From assembly GCF_040712085.1 (NCBI RefSeq), contig NZ_JBFCVK010000001.1:372001-436000 (forward strand): a stretch of 64,000 bases of DNA, in the 5' to 3' direction. The position numbers and the translations under genes were made by a program. The first letter of the stretch is position 1; each line of letters opens with the position of its first letter. The notes beneath the pieces are model-generated. The model saw only the letters and a list, made by a program, of their open reading frames with translations. It was not told where the DNA came from and did no database searches. This DNA is from Aquibaculum sediminis (GTDB lineage: Bacteria; Pseudomonadota; Alphaproteobacteria; Kiloniellales; DSM-21159). This document shows, one piece after another, positions 33,086 to 42,071 of the stretch.

Positions 33086-34195
33086 ATGACCGATGCCAAG
33101 GCAGAGATCCGCGACAAGGCTCTGGACCTGGGCTTCGATGCGGTCGGCTTCGCAGCAGCAAATTTGAGTGACCAGGCGCGAGACCGGCTCGCCGACTGGC
33201 TGGCGCAGGGCCGTCACGGCGACATGGGCTGGATGGCCGACACCTTCGAGCGCCGGGCACACCCTCAAACGCTCTGGCCCGAAGCACGCAGCGTCGTGGT
33301 CCTGGGTCTCGACTACAGTCCTGCCTCGAACCCGATGGCCCTGCTGAACCACACCGAGCGCGGCAACATCTCCATCTACGCCCGCAATCGCGACTATCAC
33401 GACACGGTGAAGAAGCGTCTCAAGGCCCTGGCCCGCTGGATGCATGAGCACTACAGCGAGGAGGTCAAGGTCTTCGTCGACACCGCGCCGGTAATGGAAA
33501 AGCCGCTGGCCCAAGCCGCCGGCCTGGGCTGGCAGGGCAAGCACAGCAACCTGCTCTCCCGCCACCACGGCAACTGGTTCTTCCTCGGCGAAGTCTTCAC
33601 GACCCTCCCGCTGGAACCCGACGCACCCGAAAAAGAGCATTGCGGGTCCTGCACCGCCTGCCTTGACGTCTGCCCCACAGACGCCTTCCCCGCGCCCTAT
33701 CAGGTCGATGCCCGGCGCTGCATCTCCTACCTCACGATCGAGCACAAGGGGCCGATCCCGCGCGAACTCCGGCCGCTGATGGGCAATCGCATCTATGGCT
33801 GCGACGACTGCTTGGCAGTCTGCCCCTGGAACAAGTTCGCGAAGGTGGCACGCGAAGCCGATTTCCTTCCCCGCGTCGAACTGACGGCACCGCGGCTGGC
33901 GGACCTGGCTGAGTTGGACGACGCCGCCTTCCGCGCGCTGTTTTCCGGCAGTCCGGTCAAGCGGATCGGTGTGGCCCGCTTCCTGCGGAACGTGCTGATC
34001 GCGATTGGCAACAGTGGCACGCCCGGTCTGCTGCCGGCGGTTCAGGCACGCCTGGACCACGAGTCCCCGCTGGTGCGCGGTGCTGCGGTCTGGGCTCTCC
34101 GACGCTTGGCGCCAGAAGACACCCTGGCGCAGGAGCGCGCCCGCTGTCTGCCGGAGGAAGCGGACCCTCAGGTGATCGAGGAATGGACAGCGTGA
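33086..34195 (+). CDS. queG: Epoxyqueuosine reductase QueG
   Basis: QueG reduces epoxyqueuosine to queuosine on tRNA using cobalamin and two [4Fe-4S] clusters. The 369-residue protein has the family N-terminus (GFDAVGFAAANL), KPLAQAAGLGWQGKHSNLLS, and the cluster ligands Cys186, Cys189, Cys192 and Cys196 (CGSCTACLDVCP). The second set is CDDCLAVCPWN. HEAT-like C-terminal repeats (VRGAAVWALRRL) are the long-form QueG extension. It is 6 nt after tgt. The DUF1491 gene starts inside its 3' end. Confidence 0.95.
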   Translation: MTDAKAEIRDKALDLGFDAVGFAAANLSDQARDRLADWLAQGRHGDMGWMADTFERRAHPQTLWPEARSVVVLGLDYSPASNPMALLNHTERGNISIYARNRDYHDTVKKRLKALARWMHEHYSEEVKVFVDTAPVMEKPLAQAAGLGWQGKHSNLLSRHHGNWFFLGEVFTTLPLEPDAPEKEHCGSCTACLDVCPTDAFPAPYQVDARRCISYLTIEHKGPIPRELRPLMGNRIYGCDDCLAVCPWNKFAKVAREADFLPRVELTAPRLADLAELDDAAFRALFSGSPVKRIGVARFLRNVLIAIGNSGTPGLLPAVQARLDHESPLVRGAAVWALRRLAPEDTLAQERARCLPEEADPQVIEEWTA

Positions 34196-34533
34196 GCTGG
34201 GACGAGGAGCGCATTGCCAGCCACGTCTGGATCATGGCCGGCATCCGCAGCAGCAACCGGCAGGGCACCCCCGCCATGCTGCGCCACCGGGGCGAAGCCA
34301 TGAGCGGCCTGCTGCTGCTCAAGGTTGCGCTCCTCGACGGCACCGCCCGCGCCTATACGCAACAGCGCGACCTGGACGGCCGCCTGGGCTGGATGGGCGT
34401 GCCGCGGGACGAGGCCCTGCCGGAGCCGGAGCTCGAGGCCTATCTCGAACGCACCCTTGCGCGCGACCCCGATCTTTGGCTGGTGGAGGTGGAAGACCCG
34501 CAGGGCCGCAATCCCTTCGCCGAAGCTGAGTAA
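34183..34533 (+). CDS. DUF1491 family protein
   Basis: This 116-residue protein matches the alphaproteobacterial DUF1491 family: IASHVWIMAGIRSSNRQGTPAMLRHRGEA, a LLLKVALLDGTARAYTQQRDLDGRLGW core, and an acidic C-terminal helix with DPDLWLVEVED. Function is unknown. It overlaps the queG 3' end by 13 nt, which ties it to the queuosine operon and suggests coupled translation, but a role in tRNA modification is only inference. Confidence 0.85.
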   Translation: MDSVSWDEERIASHVWIMAGIRSSNRQGTPAMLRHRGEAMSGLLLLKVALLDGTARAYTQQRDLDGRLGWMGVPRDEALPEPELEAYLERTLARDPDLWLVEVEDPQGRNPFAEAE

Positions 34534-34540
34534 AGCTGCA

Positions 34541-35431
34541 TTACTCTGAGCGCAGTCCCTCTGCCAGTCTGGCAATGTGCTCAGGTCCGATGCCGCAGCA
34601 GCCGCCCACCATCGACGCACCCGCCGCCACCCAGCGCCGCGCCCAGTCCAGGTAGGCTGGCGGATCGACCTCCTTGCGGAAGGGTGACAGGCCCTCGTTG
34701 GCGATCGCATCCTCGTCCTGGGGCGGGAAGGCATTGGCGTAGACCCCCACCTCGAGCCCAGGCCGCGTCGCCTTGGCTACCCGCACGGCGCTTTCCATCA
34801 CTTCGGGCTGACTGCAGTTGAACAGCAGAACCTCCGCCCCCAGCGCCTCGGCCTTGGCCGCGGCATCCGCGACCCTTTCGCCTGAACGCAGCACGGCCTC
34901 CCCCTCGACCAGGCGGTCCTTCAGGGTGAAAGAAATCCAGAAGGGTCGCGCATCGTCTCCCACGGCAGCACGCGCACCCTCGGCTTCCTGCAGGGCACTC
35001 TGGGTCTCGGCCAGCCAGACATCCACGTGGGGCGCCAGACCCGCAACCAGTTCAGCCCAGACCTTGGCCGCGGCCTCCGGCTGGAACAGGTCCGGGCGGT
35101 AGGAGCCGCAAGGCGGCGGCAGCGAACCCGCCACCAGCACCGCCTTGCCGCTGTCATGAACGGCTTCCCGCGCCAACCGGCCGGCCAGGTCCGCCAGCTC
35201 ACGACCCTGGCGGCGAAAGCGCTCCTCGCCAAGGTGATAGGGCACGAGCGCGTAGGAGTTGGTGGTGATCACCTCCGCACCGGCAGCGATGAAGGCCGCA
35301 TGGGTCTCGCGCACCGTTTCGGGCGCCTCCATCAATGCCAGCGCAGACCACTCCGGTTGCCGGAAGGGCGCCCCACGCCGCTGCAACTCGCCACCCATGC
35401 CGCCATCGAGTATCCGCGTCGCTTGCCTCAT
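34541..35431 (-). CDS. Homocysteine S-methyltransferase family protein
   Basis: This 296-residue protein is a zinc-dependent homocysteine methyltransferase of the MmuM/BHMT type. It has the start motif ILDGGMGGELQRRG, the first zinc Cys in FNCSQPEVM, and the paired zinc cysteines in GGCCGIGPEHI. The methyl donor (S-methylmethionine, betaine or another) cannot be told. GAAAGGAGTGAAGGTC precedes the ATG at 35431. The FAD oxidoreductase gene lies 58 nt upstream on the same strand, so both are likely co-transcribed. Confidence 0.88.
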   Translation of the reverse strand: MRQATRILDGGMGGELQRRGAPFRQPEWSALALMEAPETVRETHAAFIAAGAEVITTNSYALVPYHLGEERFRRQGRELADLAGRLAREAVHDSGKAVLVAGSLPPPCGSYRPDLFQPEAAAKVWAELVAGLAPHVDVWLAETQSALQEAEGARAAVGDDARPFWISFTLKDRLVEGEAVLRSGERVADAAAKAEALGAEVLLFNCSQPEVMESAVRVAKATRPGLEVGVYANAFPPQDEDAIANEGLSPFRKEVDPPAYLDWARRWVAAGASMVGGCCGIGPEHIARLAEGLRSE

Positions 35432-35489
35432 GACCTTCACTCCTTTCGGCTGGCGTCTCTGGTGCCAACATTCGGCCCCTTCGCAGCTC

Positions 35490-36776
35490 TCAAGGCAAGA
35501 GATCCTGCAGCCGGAACCAGAGCATGGCGAGGACCAAACTTGGGGTGCGCAGCAGCGGACCGCCGGGGAAGGAACTGTGTGGGAGGCAGGCGAAGAGGTC
35601 GTAACGTTCCGCCTGCCCGGCGATCGCTTCCGCCAGGACCCGGCCAGCGATGCCGGTAAGCGCAACACCCTGGCCGGAGAAGCCCTGAGCGTAGTAGAGG
35701 CTCGGCGTGAGGCGGCCGAGGTCCGGGGTGCGCTCGCGGGTGATGCCGACGAAACCGCCCCAGGCGCTGTCGATCTGCACCTCTGAGAGCTGCGGAAAGA
35801 CCTTGAGCATCGCCCGGCGCATGGAGCTGCGAAGGTTGGCGGGCTCCAGCTTGGAATAGCTGACCCGGCCGCCGAAGAGCAGACGGTGGTCATCGGAGCG
35901 GCGGAAGTAGTCCAGGACGAACTTGAGGTCGGCGACGGCGTGGTTTTGCGGCAGCAGTGCCCGAGCCCGCTCCTCGCCAAGCGGAGTGGTGGCACCTATG
36001 TAAGTGCCGACGGGCATGATCGTGCTGCGCAGTTCCGGCAGGAGATCGTCCAGGTAGGCGTTACCCGCCGACACGGCAAAACTGGCGCGCACCTGGCCAG
36101 CTGCAGTACGCACCACGATCGGCTCGCCGCGCTCCACTGCCACGGCCGCACTGTCCTCGAAGATTCGTACACCCAGGCTCTCGGCACCACGAGCCAGGCC
36201 GGCGCAGTAGTTCAGCGGATGCAGGTGCCCGGCGCCGTGGTCGATCAGGCCGCTGGTGTAGCGCGGCGAGTTCACCAGTCGCCGCAGGGCCGCGGTATCG
36301 CGAACCACCTCCAGTTTCTCGTAGCCATAGTCGCGTGCAGCACTCTCGGCCCACTCCTCGCATTCGCGCAACTCGCGCGGCCGGTTCGCGGCCAGCAGAT
36401 AGCCCCAGTTGATTGAGCAATCGATCCCGAAGCGCTCGATCCGCTCCCGCAGGATGTCCTTCGATTCCTCGGCGAGATCAAAGAGCCGCTTGGCGTCGGC
36501 CTGGCCCAGCCATCCGGCGATCTTGTCCATGCCGGAGGCATATGCCGTGCAAACCTGTCCGCCGTTGCGCCCCGAGGCACCCCAGCCGACCCGCTGCGCT
36601 TCCAACACCACGACGGAATAGCCGCGATCGGCCAGCTCGATGGCGGTGTGCAGCCCGGTGTAGCCAGCACCGATAACACAGACATCGGCCTCGATCGCCT
36701 CGTCCAGGCGTGGACGATGGGATGGATCGTTGAGGGTCTGAGCATACCAGGATGCGATGTGAGCCGGAGCGGACAT
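35490..36776 (-). CDS. FAD-dependent amine oxidoreductase (PuuB-like)
   Basis: This 428-residue DAO-family enzyme has an N-terminal dinucleotide-binding motif, CVIGAGYTGLHTAIELADRGYSVVVLEA (GxGxxG at about residues 36-41). It also has GWGASGRNGGQV, typical of gamma-glutamylputrescine oxidase and related oxidases, and a late FAD-contact segment YAQGFSGQGVALTGIAG. It diverges from a glutamine-synthetase-like gene 122 bp away. That pairing resembles PuuA/PuuB of putrescine degradation, but other glutamylated amines are possible. The ATG at 36776 begins MSAPAHIASWYAQT. Confidence 0.86.
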   Translation of the reverse strand: MSAPAHIASWYAQTLNDPSHRPRLDEAIEADVCVIGAGYTGLHTAIELADRGYSVVVLEAQRVGWGASGRNGGQVCTAYASGMDKIAGWLGQADAKRLFDLAEESKDILRERIERFGIDCSINWGYLLAANRPRELRECEEWAESAARDYGYEKLEVVRDTAALRRLVNSPRYTSGLIDHGAGHLHPLNYCAGLARGAESLGVRIFEDSAAVAVERGEPIVVRTAAGQVRASFAVSAGNAYLDDLLPELRSTIMPVGTYIGATTPLGEERARALLPQNHAVADLKFVLDYFRRSDDHRLLFGGRVSYSKLEPANLRSSMRRAMLKVFPQLSEVQIDSAWGGFVGITRERTPDLGRLTPSLYYAQGFSGQGVALTGIAGRVLAEAIAGQAERYDLFACLPHSSFPGGPLLRTPSLVLAMLWFRLQDLLP

Positions 36777-36898
36777 GGGGCCTCGTGTGAGGAGTTGGGT
36801 TGAAGAATGGGCGGGAGGCGCCTCGCTTGTCAGTCAAGCAGGGCGGTGCTAGCTCTGCCGACGCGGCCGCATCGGGCCGAGTGACCAGAGCAAGAAAA

Positions 36899-38242
36899 AT
36901 GTCCGTGATCGAAGAATTTCTCAAGGAGCACCGGATCGAAGAGGTGGAATGCCTGGTTCCGGACATGGCGGGAATTGCCCGGGGCAAGATCCTGCCGGCT
37001 CAGAAATTCGTACAGGGCATGCGCAACAGCGGCCTTCGGATCCCGGAGGCCATTTTTGTTCAGACCGTCACTGGCAGCTACCCACCGAGCGATGCCGGGG
37101 TCATCAACGCCGCCACCTCCGACGTCTACCTGGTGCCGGATGCCGAAACGATCCGCCTGGTCCCCTGGTATCCCGAACCCACGGCGCAGGTCATCTGCGA
37201 TCCCTACTACTTTGATGGCACCCCCGTCCCCTTCGCTGCGAGGCATGTGCTCAAGCGGGTGGCGGAGCTGTTCCGGGCCAGGAAGTGGACACCACTGGTC
37301 GCGGTAGAACTGGAGTTCTACCTCGTCGAGCGCAACGACGATCCCGACTATCCCCTGCGTCCGCCCATCGGCCGCTCCGGCCGGCGCGAGACCAGCCGTC
37401 AGGCTTACGGGGTCGATGCCGTCAACGAGTTCGATCCCATGTTCGAGGAGATCTACGACTTCTGCGAGGCCTCGCGCATCGACATCGACACCCTGACCCA
37501 CGAGGCCGGCGCCGCGCAGATGGAGATGAACTTCAATCACGGCGACGCTCTGGAGCAGGCGGATGAGGCTTTCCTATTCAAACGCACGGTGCGCGAGGCG
37601 GGTCTGCGCCACAAGCTCTACGCCACCTTCATGTCCAAGCCCATGCAGGGCGAGCCGGGCAGTTCCATGCACATCCACCAGTCCGTGGTGGACGAGACCG
37701 GGCGCAACATCTTCTCCAACCGCAACGGCCGAGACAGCCGCGCCTTCCAGGCCTATATCGCCGGGTTGCAGAAGCACCTCCCGGCGGTGATGCCGCTCTT
37801 CGCGCCGAACGTGAACTCCTACCGCCGGCTGATGCCCGACACAGACGCGCCGATCAACACCCACTGGGGTTACGACAACCGCACCGTGGGCCTACGGGTG
37901 CCCCACTCGGATCGCGCCTCGCGACGTGTGGAAAACCGCGTGCCGGGCGCCGATGCCAACCCCTATCTGGCCATCGCCGGCTCGCTTGCCTGCGGCTACA
38001 TCGGCATGACCCAGAACATGAAGCCGCGCCCGCCGATCGAGGGCAGCGCCTATCGCCTGGCGCACACGCTGCCGCGCACGCTCTACGACGCCCTGAACCG
38101 CTTCTCCTCCTCCCGGCCCTTGAAGAACGCGCTGGGCGAGAGCTTCATCGACGCGGTCTGGGCGGTGAAACAGTCCGAGCTCGACGCCTATCAGCAGGTG
38201 ATCTCCTCCTGGGAGCGCGAGCATCTCTTGTTGAACGTATAA
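36899..38242 (+). CDS. Glutamine synthetase family ligase (gamma-glutamylpolyamine synthetase-like)
   Basis: This 447-residue protein is a type III or GlnA-like glutamine synthetase homologue. It has an N-terminal beta-grasp (VECLVPDMAGIARGKILP), metal-binding segments (VAVELEFYLVERN, HEAGAAQMEMNFNHGD, HIHQSVVDETG) and the late VENRVPGADANPYLAIAG. The substrate-binding DRRP-like region of true glutamine synthetase is altered, which favours a gamma-glutamyl-amine synthetase such as PuuA. The ATG at 36899 starts the conserved domain; the frame extends upstream with unrelated sequence. Adjacent PuuB-like oxidase and downstream aldo/keto reductase (26 nt) support an amine-degradation setting. Confidence 0.86.
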   Translation: MSVIEEFLKEHRIEEVECLVPDMAGIARGKILPAQKFVQGMRNSGLRIPEAIFVQTVTGSYPPSDAGVINAATSDVYLVPDAETIRLVPWYPEPTAQVICDPYYFDGTPVPFAARHVLKRVAELFRARKWTPLVAVELEFYLVERNDDPDYPLRPPIGRSGRRETSRQAYGVDAVNEFDPMFEEIYDFCEASRIDIDTLTHEAGAAQMEMNFNHGDALEQADEAFLFKRTVREAGLRHKLYATFMSKPMQGEPGSSMHIHQSVVDETGRNIFSNRNGRDSRAFQAYIAGLQKHLPAVMPLFAPNVNSYRRLMPDTDAPINTHWGYDNRTVGLRVPHSDRASRRVENRVPGADANPYLAIAGSLACGYIGMTQNMKPRPPIEGSAYRLAHTLPRTLYDALNRFSSSRPLKNALGESFIDAVWAVKQSELDAYQQVISSWEREHLLLNV

Positions 38243-38268
38243 CCGCCACACCCGACCAGGAGCGTGAA

Positions 38269-39294
38269 ATGGAGTACCGTCCACTAGGCCGCAGCGGCGT
38301 GCAGGTCAGCGCGCTCTGCCTCGGCACCATGATGTTCGGCGGCCAGACCGACGCGAGCGAGTCCGAGCGCATCATTCTCGATGCAGCCGACAAGGGCGTG
38401 AACTTCATCGACACCGCCGACGTCTACTGCGACGGCGAGTCCGAGCGCATCGTCGGCCACACCATCGCCGGGCGCCGGGATGACTGGGTGCTGGCAACCA
38501 AGGTCGGCAATCCCATGGGCGCGGGCCCGAACCGTCAGGGCCTGAGCCGCCGCTGGATGCTCCAAGCGCTCGAGGGCTCCCTGCAACGCCTGGGCTGCGA
38601 CCACGTCGACCTCTGGTACCTGCACCGCGAAGACCTGGACACTCCGCTCGACGAGACCGTGGCCGCGCTGGCCAGCGCTTACGCCACCGGCAAGTTCCGC
38701 TACTGGGGTTTCTCGAACTTCTGGGGCTGGCAGATCGCGAACCTGATGCGCCTGGCGGATTCAGCCGGCCTGCCCCGCCCGGTGGCGGCCCAGCCGCTCT
38801 ACAACGCCACCAACCGCCTTGTGGAAGCCGACTACATACCCGCCTGCGCGCACTTCGGCGTCGGCGTCATCCCCTATTCGCCGCTGGCGCGCGGGGTGCT
38901 GACCGGGAAGTATGCCTCGGCCGACAAGCCGGATCCCGACAGCCGTGCCGGGCGCGGTGACCGCCGCATCATGGAAACGGAATGGCGCCCGGAATCGATC
39001 GAACTGGCGAAGAAGCTGAAAGCGCATGCCGAGGCCCGCGGCACCACCTCGGGCGCGCTGGCCCTGCGCTGGTGCCTGAACAACGGTGCGGTTTCCTCGC
39101 TCGTCGCCGGGCCGCGGACCTTCGAGCAGTGGTCCGCCTATCTTGATGTGCTGAAGGTCGAGTTCACCGCCGAGGACGAGGCGTTCTTCGACGCCCTGGT
39201 GCCTCCCGGAAAGGCCTCGACGCCGGACTACCAGGATCCGAAGTATCCCTACCGCGGTCGAATGGCGATCACGGGCGCCGGGACGAAAGCTTAG
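38269..39294 (+). CDS. Aldo/keto reductase
   Basis: This 341-residue NAD(P)H-dependent oxidoreductase has the AKR barrel signatures: MEYRPLGRSGVQVSALCLGTMMFGG, FIDTADVYCDGESERIVG with catalytic Asp/Tyr, and VDLWYLHREDLDTPLDETVAAL with the catalytic His. A C-terminal NADP-binding segment is SLVAGPRTFEQ. It starts 26 nt after the glutamine-synthetase-like gene with a CCAGGAGCGTGAA ribosome-binding site, so it is probably in the same transcript. It could reduce an aldehyde formed by amine oxidation, but the substrate is unknown. Confidence 0.9.
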   Translation: MEYRPLGRSGVQVSALCLGTMMFGGQTDASESERIILDAADKGVNFIDTADVYCDGESERIVGHTIAGRRDDWVLATKVGNPMGAGPNRQGLSRRWMLQALEGSLQRLGCDHVDLWYLHREDLDTPLDETVAALASAYATGKFRYWGFSNFWGWQIANLMRLADSAGLPRPVAAQPLYNATNRLVEADYIPACAHFGVGVIPYSPLARGVLTGKYASADKPDPDSRAGRGDRRIMETEWRPESIELAKKLKAHAEARGTTSGALALRWCLNNGAVSSLVAGPRTFEQWSAYLDVLKVEFTAEDEAFFDALVPPGKASTPDYQDPKYPYRGRMAITGAGTKA

Positions 39295-39305
39295 CGCAGC
39301 CCCAC

Positions 39306-39331
39306 GGTCTCAACGGGCGGTCTCAACGGGC
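39306..39331. repeat. Two tandem 13-bp repeats
   Basis: GGTCTCAACGGGC occurs twice back to back between the aldo/keto reductase and efp genes, which are convergent. It is a simple direct duplication without evident function. Confidence 0.8.
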
Positions 39332-39375
39332 GCTGGCGGCGTTTCGGCCGGTGCGGTGCCCGGAGCCTCCGCACA

Positions 39376-39942
39376 TCAATCCTTGGCGCGCTCCATGTAG
39401 CTGCCGTCGGCAGTATTCACCACAATGCGCTGCCCGACGGAGATGTGCGGCGGCACGCCCGTGCGCATCCCATTGGACAGCATGGCCGGCTTGTAGGAAG
39501 AGGTGGCGGTCTGGTTCTTGATCACCGGCTCTGTCTCCGTGACCTCAAGAATGACCCGCTGCGGCAGGCTCACGCTCACCGGCACGCCCTCGTGCAGGGA
39601 GATCTGCACCACCATGCCTTCCTGCAAGTAGACGCCCTGCTCGCCCATCACGTCCTTGGGTACTGAAACCTGCTCGAAGGTTTCCGTCTGCATGAAAGCA
39701 AAGGCTTCGCCCTCGTCATAGAGAAACTGGAAGTCGCTCTCCTCAATGAAGGCGCGTTCCACCTGCTCGGTGGTGCGGAAGCGCTCCGAGGTTTTCACAC
39801 CGTCAGAGATGCGCCGCATTTCCAATTGCGTAACGGGCGTGCCCTTGCCCGGCTGGATGTTGTCCGCCTTGAGGATGACATAGAGCTTGCCGTCCATCTC
39901 GACGACGTTGCCGTTGCGCAGGGCGCTAGCATTAACCTTCAC
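39376..39942 (-). CDS. efp: Elongation factor P
   Basis: EF-P relieves ribosome stalling at polyproline stretches. The 188-residue protein has the three-domain layout and the modification loop NIQPGKGTP, with Lys33 at the position lysylated by EpmA in other bacteria. The C-terminal signature (YKPAMLSNGMRTGVPPHISVG) is present. It diverges from epmA across 88 bp. The window contains several proline-rich proteins (for example the KpsD-like leader, the KpsE-like linker and the MscL tail) that would need it. Confidence 0.97.
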   Translation of the reverse strand: MKVNASALRNGNVVEMDGKLYVILKADNIQPGKGTPVTQLEMRRISDGVKTSERFRTTEQVERAFIEESDFQFLYDEGEAFAFMQTETFEQVSVPKDVMGEQGVYLQEGMVVQISLHEGVPVSVSLPQRVILEVTETEPVIKNQTATSSYKPAMLSNGMRTGVPPHISVGQRIVVNTADGSYMERAKD

Positions 39943-40030
39943 GTGTTTGAAACCCGAGCTTGCTTGAAGATGGCAGGGAAACTAACAGCTTGACCCTCCC
40001 GGCTCAACGTCGCTGCGCAAAGGAGGCTCC

Positions 40031-41095
40031 ATGCAATCGTCATCGCCGGCCGCCACGCGTCCCGCCTGGCATCCGGAGGTCTATGCCCGGCGCCGCCCCT
40101 ATCTGTTGAAGCGCAGCACGGTGCTCGCCGCCTTGCGCAGCTTTTTCGCGGCGCGAGACTTCGTCGAGGTGGAAACCCCGGCGTTGCAGGTATCCCCCGG
40201 CATGGAGCCACACCTGCAGGCCTTTGCCACCGAACTGCGCACTCCAGACGGCAGCCGGCAGCAGCTCTACCTCCATACCTCCCCCGAATTCGCCTGCAAG
40301 AAACTGCTCGTGGCCGGCGAGCCACGGCTCTATGCGCTTGCCCGGGTGTTCCGCAACGGGGAGCGCGCCGCCTGGCACCATCCGGAGTTCACCATGCTGG
40401 AGTGGTACCGTGCGGGGGATGGCTATGAGACCCTGATGCAGGACTGCGGCGATCTCTTGCGCCACTGCGCCGAGGCAGCCGCTTGCCGCCGGATCGAGGT
40501 GGAGGGACGGCACTGCGACCCCACCGCGCCGCCGGAACGCATCTCCGTCGCCGAGGCATTCGCCCGCTGGGCCGACATTGACCTCCTCGCCACCACGCCG
40601 GATCCCTGGTCCCCCGACCGTGACCGCCTCGCCCGACAGGCACAAGCGGCCGGCATCCGCGTTGCCGAGGACGATGACTGGCTGGCCGTCTTTACCAAGG
40701 TGATGCTGGCGCGCATTGAGCCCCGGCTCGGCAGCCCCGTCCCGACGATCCTCTATGACTATCCCGTCTCACAGGCCGCGCTGTCCCGGCCCAAACCTTC
40801 GGACCCACGCGTCGCCGAGCGCTTCGAGTTCTATGTGGCCGGCGTGGAGCTGGCCAATGCCTTCGGCGAGTTGACCGATGCGGTGGAACAGCGCCGCCGC
40901 TTCGAGGCGGACCAGGCGCTCAAGCAGCGCCTCTATGGCGAACGCTATCCCATCGACGAGGATTTCCTGGATGCCCTGGCCTATGGCATGCCCGAAGCGG
41001 CCGGCATAGCACTTGGAGTCGACCGTCTGGTGATGCTGCTCAGCGGCGCGCCCCATATCGAGGAAGTGCTCTGGCTCCCGGTGGCAAGCCCTTGA
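40031..41095 (+). CDS. epmA: EF-P lysine ligase EpmA (GenX/PoxA)
   Basis: EpmA attaches (R)-beta-lysine to EF-P. The 354-residue protein is a class II lysyl-tRNA synthetase paralogue without the anticodon-binding domain. It has motif 1 around DFVEVETPAL, motif 2 (RVFRNGERAAWHHPEFTMLEWYRA) and motif 3 (GIALGVDRLVMLLSG). Length fits EpmA (E. coli 325). GGAGGCTCC precedes the ATG at 40031. Its partner lysine 2,3-aminomutase EpmB is not in this window. Confidence 0.93.
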   Translation: MQSSSPAATRPAWHPEVYARRRPYLLKRSTVLAALRSFFAARDFVEVETPALQVSPGMEPHLQAFATELRTPDGSRQQLYLHTSPEFACKKLLVAGEPRLYALARVFRNGERAAWHHPEFTMLEWYRAGDGYETLMQDCGDLLRHCAEAAACRRIEVEGRHCDPTAPPERISVAEAFARWADIDLLATTPDPWSPDRDRLARQAQAAGIRVAEDDDWLAVFTKVMLARIEPRLGSPVPTILYDYPVSQAALSRPKPSDPRVAERFEFYVAGVELANAFGELTDAVEQRRRFEADQALKQRLYGERYPIDEDFLDALAYGMPEAAGIALGVDRLVMLLSGAPHIEEVLWLPVASP

Positions 41096-41212
41096 ACCAA
41101 CAGTGCAATCGGATACCGCCTTCGTTTTGTCCAAATTGCCTCTCGCGAACCAGGCGAGGCATGCTATAAGCGCATAGGGGCTCGTTGAGCTATTCAGAGA
41201 GGGAAGCATTCT

Positions 41213-42031
41213 ATGGGGGGGAAGGCTGCGCGCCCGCCCTTTTTAATCCTCTGCATGCTGATACTGGCATCAGGCTTGTTGTTTGGCGCGCGGGCAGAGC
41301 CTGCGAAGGCCATGATGATTGGTCCGAGCGTCCTGGATGGCGTCAGCGCCTTCCACAGCAACGGCAGCCAGGTTCGGGTCGACATGTTCGTTCCCCGAGA
41401 CCAGGAGCACCCTCTTCCCGCCGTGGTCCTGTTGCACGGCGCCAGCGGCGTGGGCGATGGCTATCTGATCTATGCTATGGCGGAGCGTCTGGCCGAGACG
41501 GGACTGGCGGTCTTCGCGGTCCACTACTTCGACGCCATCAAGCAAGGCAATCGCGCCGGTATCGGGCGCTATTATCTGCGCGATGATGTCATCGCCGACG
41601 CCATCGACTACGTGTCTTCCCTGCACTTTATCGACCGCAATCGCGTCGGGCTGATGGGCTATTCCCTCGGCGCCTTCCAGGCGATGGAGCGGGCCACCCG
41701 GGATGGCCGCGTGCGCGCCGTCGTGGCGCTTGCCGGCGGAATGGACGGGCGACGGGTGAGCGAAGGGCTGGATTCCATGCCCCCCACTTTGATCCTGCAC
41801 GGCAATCGCGACGGCATCGTGCCGGTCAACCGCGCCATGCAGGCGGCCCAACTGCTGGAAGCGGCCGGGGCACCCTACGAGATCGAGATTAGCAATGGCG
41901 TGAGCCATGTGCCGCGCGGTGAGGTATTCGACCAGTGGATGCAGCGTGCCGCCGGCTTCTTCCATGAGAATCTGGCTGTGCGCGGCGTGGTCAGCGAGAC
42001 CGTCCTGTTGAGGACTCCCGGTCGGCGCTGA
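41213..42031 (+). CDS. Exported dienelactone hydrolase family esterase
   Basis: This 272-residue alpha/beta hydrolase starts with a signal peptide (FLILCMLILASGLLFGARA). The nucleophile is Ser151 in GYSLGAFQ. The Asp is in HGNRDGIVP and the His in NGVSHVP, giving a complete Ser-Asp-His triad; many dienelactone hydrolases use Cys, so this is a Ser variant. The oxyanion segment is VVLLHGASG. The substrate is unknown. The ATG at 41213 follows AGAGAGGGAAGCATTCT. It is convergent with the MarR gene. Confidence 0.84.
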   Translation: MGGKAARPPFLILCMLILASGLLFGARAEPAKAMMIGPSVLDGVSAFHSNGSQVRVDMFVPRDQEHPLPAVVLLHGASGVGDGYLIYAMAERLAETGLAVFAVHYFDAIKQGNRAGIGRYYLRDDVIADAIDYVSSLHFIDRNRVGLMGYSLGAFQAMERATRDGRVRAVVALAGGMDGRRVSEGLDSMPPTLILHGNRDGIVPVNRAMQAAQLLEAAGAPYEIEISNGVSHVPRGEVFDQWMQRAAGFFHENLAVRGVVSETVLLRTPGRR

Positions 42032-42071
42032 CCTCTCATTCCGTTCTGAAGAGAAGGCGGCTTTCGTCGCG

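Noticed and set aside
31877..34060. Long minus-strand open frame opposite tgt and queG (727 codons)
   Set aside because: It is antisense to two well-recognised enzymes and has no domain features; open only because of GC bias.
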